A stretch of DNA of 64,000 nucleotides, taken from contig JADKAC010000008.1 in assembly GCA_016715425.1 (NCBI GenBank), forward strand, positions 231,001 to 295,000. The letters run 5' to 3'. The stretch comes from Bacteroidota bacterium. Lineage in GTDB: Bacteria > Bacteroidota > Bacteroidia > Chitinophagales > BACL12. The translations under genes were made by a program, and so were the position numbers. This document shows positions 61,526 through 64,000 of this stretch, one piece after another; positions within the stretch are counted from its first letter, which is position 1, and each line of letters starts with the position of its first letter. The notes beneath the pieces are model-generated. The model saw only the letters and a list, made by a program, of their open reading frames with translations, did no database searches and was not told where the DNA came from.

Positions 61526-63142
61526 ATGCAATTAAAACTATCCATACTTACATTTTTATTCTGCGTTGCTTCGTTGTTAAACGCACAAACAAATGCTCGT
61601 CCGAAATTAGTTGTAGGAATTGTGGTTGATCAAATGAGTTATGATTTTTTGTATCGCTATTGGGAAAATTATAGCGATGGTGGATTTAAACGATTAGTAA
61701 AAAATGGTTTCTCTTGCGAAAATCATCATTACAATTATATACCTACTTATACTGCTCCGGGACATGCAAGTATTTATACCGGTTCTGTGCCCGCTGTTCA
61801 CGGAATTATTTCTAATGATTGGTACGATAAACAATCTGGAGCATTTATGTATTGCTCCGGTGATTCATCCGTAAAAGGTGTTGGATCGACTCTGCCCGCT
61901 GGAAAAATGTCACCCGTAAATATGTTGACCACAAGTATTTGCGATGAACTGAAAATTGCATCCAATAATAAATCAAAAGTGATTGGTATTTCACTAAAAG
62001 ACAGAGGCGCAATTTTACCTGCAGGTCATACTGCAAATGCAGCCTATTGGTTTGATGGAAATACAAATGCATGGATAAGCAGCACTTATTATATGCAAGC
62101 ATTACCGGATTGGGTACAAACATTTAATGGAAAACATTTAGCGAATGATTATATTTCCAAGGATTGGAATTTATTATTACCTGAAATAAATTATACAAAT
62201 AGTACTGTAGATAATGTGGAGTGGGAACGCAGAGATGAAGGAGAAACAACATCTGTATTTCCACATAAATTATCAAATGCAAAATCAATGGAAGCAATTA
62301 AAGGCACTCCTTTCGGCAATTCATTAACTACAGATTTTGCATTGGAAACAATTGCTCAGGAAAAATTAGGCTTTGGAAATTCTACCACGGATATGTTATG
62401 TGTAAGTTATTCATCTACTGATTATGTAGGACATTATTATGGACCGTATGCCATGGAAACAGAAGATACTTATATTCGATTAGATAAAGATTTAGCAAGA
62501 TTATTTGAATTTTTAGATTCAAAAATCGGCGACGGAAATTATTTGGTATTTCTTACCGCCGATCATGGTGTTGCGCCTGCCGCCGGACACATGCAATCAT
62601 TAAAAGTACCTTCGGGATTAATAAGCTCCTCCGCTTTACAAACACAAATTGATTCTGTAATGAAAATCAATTTTCCAGTAGATAATTTGATAGCCAATTT
62701 TTCCAATGATCAGATTTTTTTAAATCATAAAAAATTAGCAGAAAATAATATTACGGTTGCTATGATTAATGATGTACTCTTTAATTATTTAATTACAGTT
62801 GATGGTGTATCCAATGTAATTAACCTGAGTAATATCGCCAACGCAAAACTTCCTGATGTTTATAAAACGATGGTAGTAAATGGTGTGAATGCAAAACGCA
62901 GTGGAGATATTGAAATCTTATATGAAGCTAACTGGATGGGATCTTATAAATATGGAACCACGCATGGCAGCATGTATAATTATGATACACAAGTTCCACT
63001 GTTATGGTATGGTTGGAAAATTCCGAATGGAAAAACATGGCGCAAAACTGAAGTAACAGATATTGCCCCCACATTAGCAGCGATGTTACGCATAAAAGCC
63101 CCCAGTGGATGCATCGGCAGAGTTATAGATGAAATGAAATAA
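61526..63142 (+). CDS. pafA: PafA-type alkaline phosphatase
   Basis: A 538-residue exported enzyme with a signal peptide (1-20, ending LNAQ). It opens with VVGIVVDQMSYDFLYRYW and has the Thr nucleophile, probably Thr76 in PTYTAPGHASIYTGS, plus GIISNDWYDK, VGHYYGPYAMETED and the metal site TADHGVAP with its Asp and His. PafA enzymes hydrolyse phosphate esters outside the cytoplasm and are often not repressed by phosphate. The 229-nt gap before it carries two inverted repeats that may be regulatory. Confidence 0.92.
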   Translation: MQLKLSILTFLFCVASLLNAQTNARPKLVVGIVVDQMSYDFLYRYWENYSDGGFKRLVKNGFSCENHHYNYIPTYTAPGHASIYTGSVPAVHGIISNDWYDKQSGAFMYCSGDSSVKGVGSTLPAGKMSPVNMLTTSICDELKIASNNKSKVIGISLKDRGAILPAGHTANAAYWFDGNTNAWISSTYYMQALPDWVQTFNGKHLANDYISKDWNLLLPEINYTNSTVDNVEWERRDEGETTSVFPHKLSNAKSMEAIKGTPFGNSLTTDFALETIAQEKLGFGNSTTDMLCVSYSSTDYVGHYYGPYAMETEDTYIRLDKDLARLFEFLDSKIGDGNYLVFLTADHGVAPAAGHMQSLKVPSGLISSSALQTQIDSVMKINFPVDNLIANFSNDQIFLNHKKLAENNITVAMINDVLFNYLITVDGVSNVINLSNIANAKLPDVYKTMVVNGVNAKRSGDIEILYEANWMGSYKYGTTHGSMYNYDTQVPLLWYGWKIPNGKTWRKTEVTDIAPTLAAMLRIKAPSGCIGRVIDEMK

Positions 63143-63196
63143 TTTCTGGATAAACTATTAGTACATAATGATGGTTGAGTGCAATAAGTAATTACA

Positions 63197-63721
63197 ATGA
63201 ATACAGAAACTGATTTACATATTCCGGAAGCCATGCGCAAAACAATGCGCTTATGGGCAAGTGGTGTAGTAGTAGTTTGTTCTACACATAAAAAGATGCA
63301 GAGTGGCATGACGGTAAGTGCATTTGCATCCATCACTCTCGATCCTCCGCATGTACTTGTTTGTATAAATAAAAATGCAGGCACATTAGAATTGATTCGC
63401 AAATCAAAAAAGTTTTCTGTTTCCATTTTAGGTGAAGATCATTTAGATATTTCAAAACAATTTTCAGGTGAAAAAATTTTACCTGAAGGAAAAGATCGCT
63501 TTCATAATATCGCCACTTTTACTGCAACTACCGGCTGCCCTATTTTACAGGAAAGTATTGCATGGTTAGATTGTGAAGTATTTCAAATTCGCAATATGTC
63601 AACCCATGTAATTGTTGGCGGACAGGTATTAAATACAGGACAAACAAATCATCAGGCAAAACCATTATTATATTACGATCGCAATTATCGTCGCATGTCT
63701 GTGGATCATCATATAGAATAG
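63197..63721 (+). CDS. Flavin reductase family protein
   Basis: A 174-residue FMN-binding split-barrel protein. It has the family signature MRLWASGVVVVCS, GMTVSAFASITLDPPHVLVCINKNA, and FSVSILGEDHLDISKQFSG with the HVIVGGQVLNT end. Such proteins reduce flavin with NAD(P)H, often for a partner monooxygenase, which is not encoded nearby. Length is normal. It stands alone, 54 nt after pafA and 24 nt before crcB. Confidence 0.9.
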   Translation: MNTETDLHIPEAMRKTMRLWASGVVVVCSTHKKMQSGMTVSAFASITLDPPHVLVCINKNAGTLELIRKSKKFSVSILGEDHLDISKQFSGEKILPEGKDRFHNIATFTATTGCPILQESIAWLDCEVFQIRNMSTHVIVGGQVLNTGQTNHQAKPLLYYDRNYRRMSVDHHIE

Positions 63722-63733
63722 ATTTACAGCCTG

Positions 63734-63741
63734 TAACTTTA
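63734..63741 (+). promoter_or_regulatory. Near-consensus -7 box (TAACTTTA) close to crcB
   Basis: TAACTTTA differs from TAnnTTTG in the last base and ends 4 nt before the GTG start at 63746. The layout is the same as in front of gltX. Confidence 0.35.
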
Positions 63742-63745
63742 TGCT

Positions 63746-64000
63746 GTGATACAAATATTCTGGATAGCAATTGGTGGTGCAGTAGGTTCTGTATTGCGCT
63801 ACTTCATGAATTTAGCAGCCTTTGAATTTTATAAAGGAGAATTTCCAATAGGCACTTTATTAGTAAATGCAATCGGTTCATTAATTATTGGTTTATTATG
63901 GAATGCAGCGCCTCAATTAAATGAATACACAAAAGCATTTTTATTCGTCGGTTTATTAGGTGGCTTTACCACATTCTCTTCCTTTTCTTTAGAAACAATA
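63746..64000 (+). CDS. crcB: Fluoride efflux channel CrcB, 5' part
   Basis: The first 85 codons of a CrcB/Fluc fluoride channel; the gene runs off the right edge. It starts with GTG (MIQIFWIAIGGAVGSVLRYFM) and shows the family motifs GTLLVNAIGS and GGFTTFSSFSLET, the latter carrying the Phe/Thr/Ser residues that line the fluoride pore. It has the usual hydrophobic pattern with four expected segments, three visible. It exports fluoride through the inner membrane. No fluoride riboswitch was seen upstream. Confidence 0.93.
   Translation, partial: MIQIFWIAIGGAVGSVLRYFMNLAAFEFYKGEFPIGTLLVNAIGSLIIGLLWNAAPQLNEYTKAFLFVGLLGGFTTFSSFSLETI

Noticed and set aside
62980..63426. A 148-codon minus-strand open frame across pafA and the flavin reductase gene
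   Set aside because: Both plus-strand genes are well supported; the antisense product has no recognisable features.
63721..63746. Fluoride riboswitch before crcB
   Set aside because: The 24-nt gap is too short, and no riboswitch-like conserved bases were seen in the region just upstream.
1..64000. Mobile element, prophage, toxin-antitoxin or defence island
   Set aside because: No transposase, integrase, phage, toxin or restriction gene was seen, and no inverted-repeat ends with target duplications were found.

Overview
The window looks like a chromosomal segment of an AT-rich Bacteroidota bacterium, most likely a Chitinophagales/Saprospiria-type gliding or particle-associated lineage. The evidence is five proteins ending in type IX secretion system (T9SS) sorting domains plus one more that ends the same way (types A and B/CHU_C), promoters with the Bacteroidota -7 box TAnnTTTG, a bacillithiol glycosyltransferase (BshA), a PafA-type Thr-nucleophile alkaline phosphatase, and surface proteins built from PKD, Ig-like, PPC and BACON modules. 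There is no sign of a plasmid, phage, insertion sequence or CRISPR array. Coding density is high, no gap exceeds 300 bases, and two genes are cut by the window edges (bshA on the left, crcB on the right).

Layout. 1-5984 (+): bshA end, YqeY, CvpA, a PabA/TrpG glutaminase, an alpha/beta hydrolase, a CBS-ACT protein, an Omp85-like outer membrane protein and NAD kinase, packed with overlapping or touching ends. 6188-9005 (-): Obg GTPase, adenylate kinase and a lipoprotein PQQ-type sugar dehydrogenase. 9108-15133 (+): a secreted subtilase, a small envelope protein, a DUF6498 membrane protein and a DUF5916 outer membrane protein. 15134-18213 (-): hypoxanthine phosphoribosyltransferase, a LysM glucosaminidase, an O-methyltransferase and a GNAT acetyltransferase. 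18275-27939 (+): a saccharopine dehydrogenase-like protein, a propeller-type sensor kinase with its LuxR-type regulator, and a 1512-residue repeat adhesin. 28144-30439 (-): UDP-xylose synthase and UDP-glucose dehydrogenase. 30502-34208 (+): an unknown protein, a CPBP protease, a DUF2007 protein, CdsA, Psd and a small Cys-containing secreted protein. 34258-46529 (-): a giant propeller/Ig surface protein, a nucleotidase, an SDR, AnmK, two paralogous CHU_C adhesins and an alpha/beta hydrolase. 46605-50873 (+): two exported amidohydrolase-like proteins. 51117-54894 (-): an ExbB/ExbD motor operon, tRNA-Ser(GGA), TatD and a polysaccharide deacetylase. 54972-64000: gltX, an acidic protein, TrmN6 (-), a choice-of-anchor-L T9SS protein, two universal stress proteins, PafA, a flavin reductase and crcB.

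How it fits together. Core housekeeping genes (nadK, obg, adk, gltX, cdsA, psd, hpt, tRNA-Ser) alternate with a large investment in surface proteins. Envelope energy (ExbB/ExbD), nucleotide sugars (Ugd/Uxs), wall recycling (AnmK, glucosaminidase) and phosphate scavenging (PafA) fit the same surface-active lifestyle.

I did not find a clear-cut new defence or mobile system. The most interesting leads are: promoters placed so close to start codons that transcripts may be leaderless; a perfect 16-bp palindrome in front of the response regulator gene; back-to-back promoters between ugd and an unknown gene; amidohydrolase copies that have lost their metal-binding HxH; a conserved-looking small membrane protein inside the ExbB/ExbD operon; and exact tandem block duplications inside the giant adhesin gene. 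All names rest on reading motifs by eye; no database search was run.
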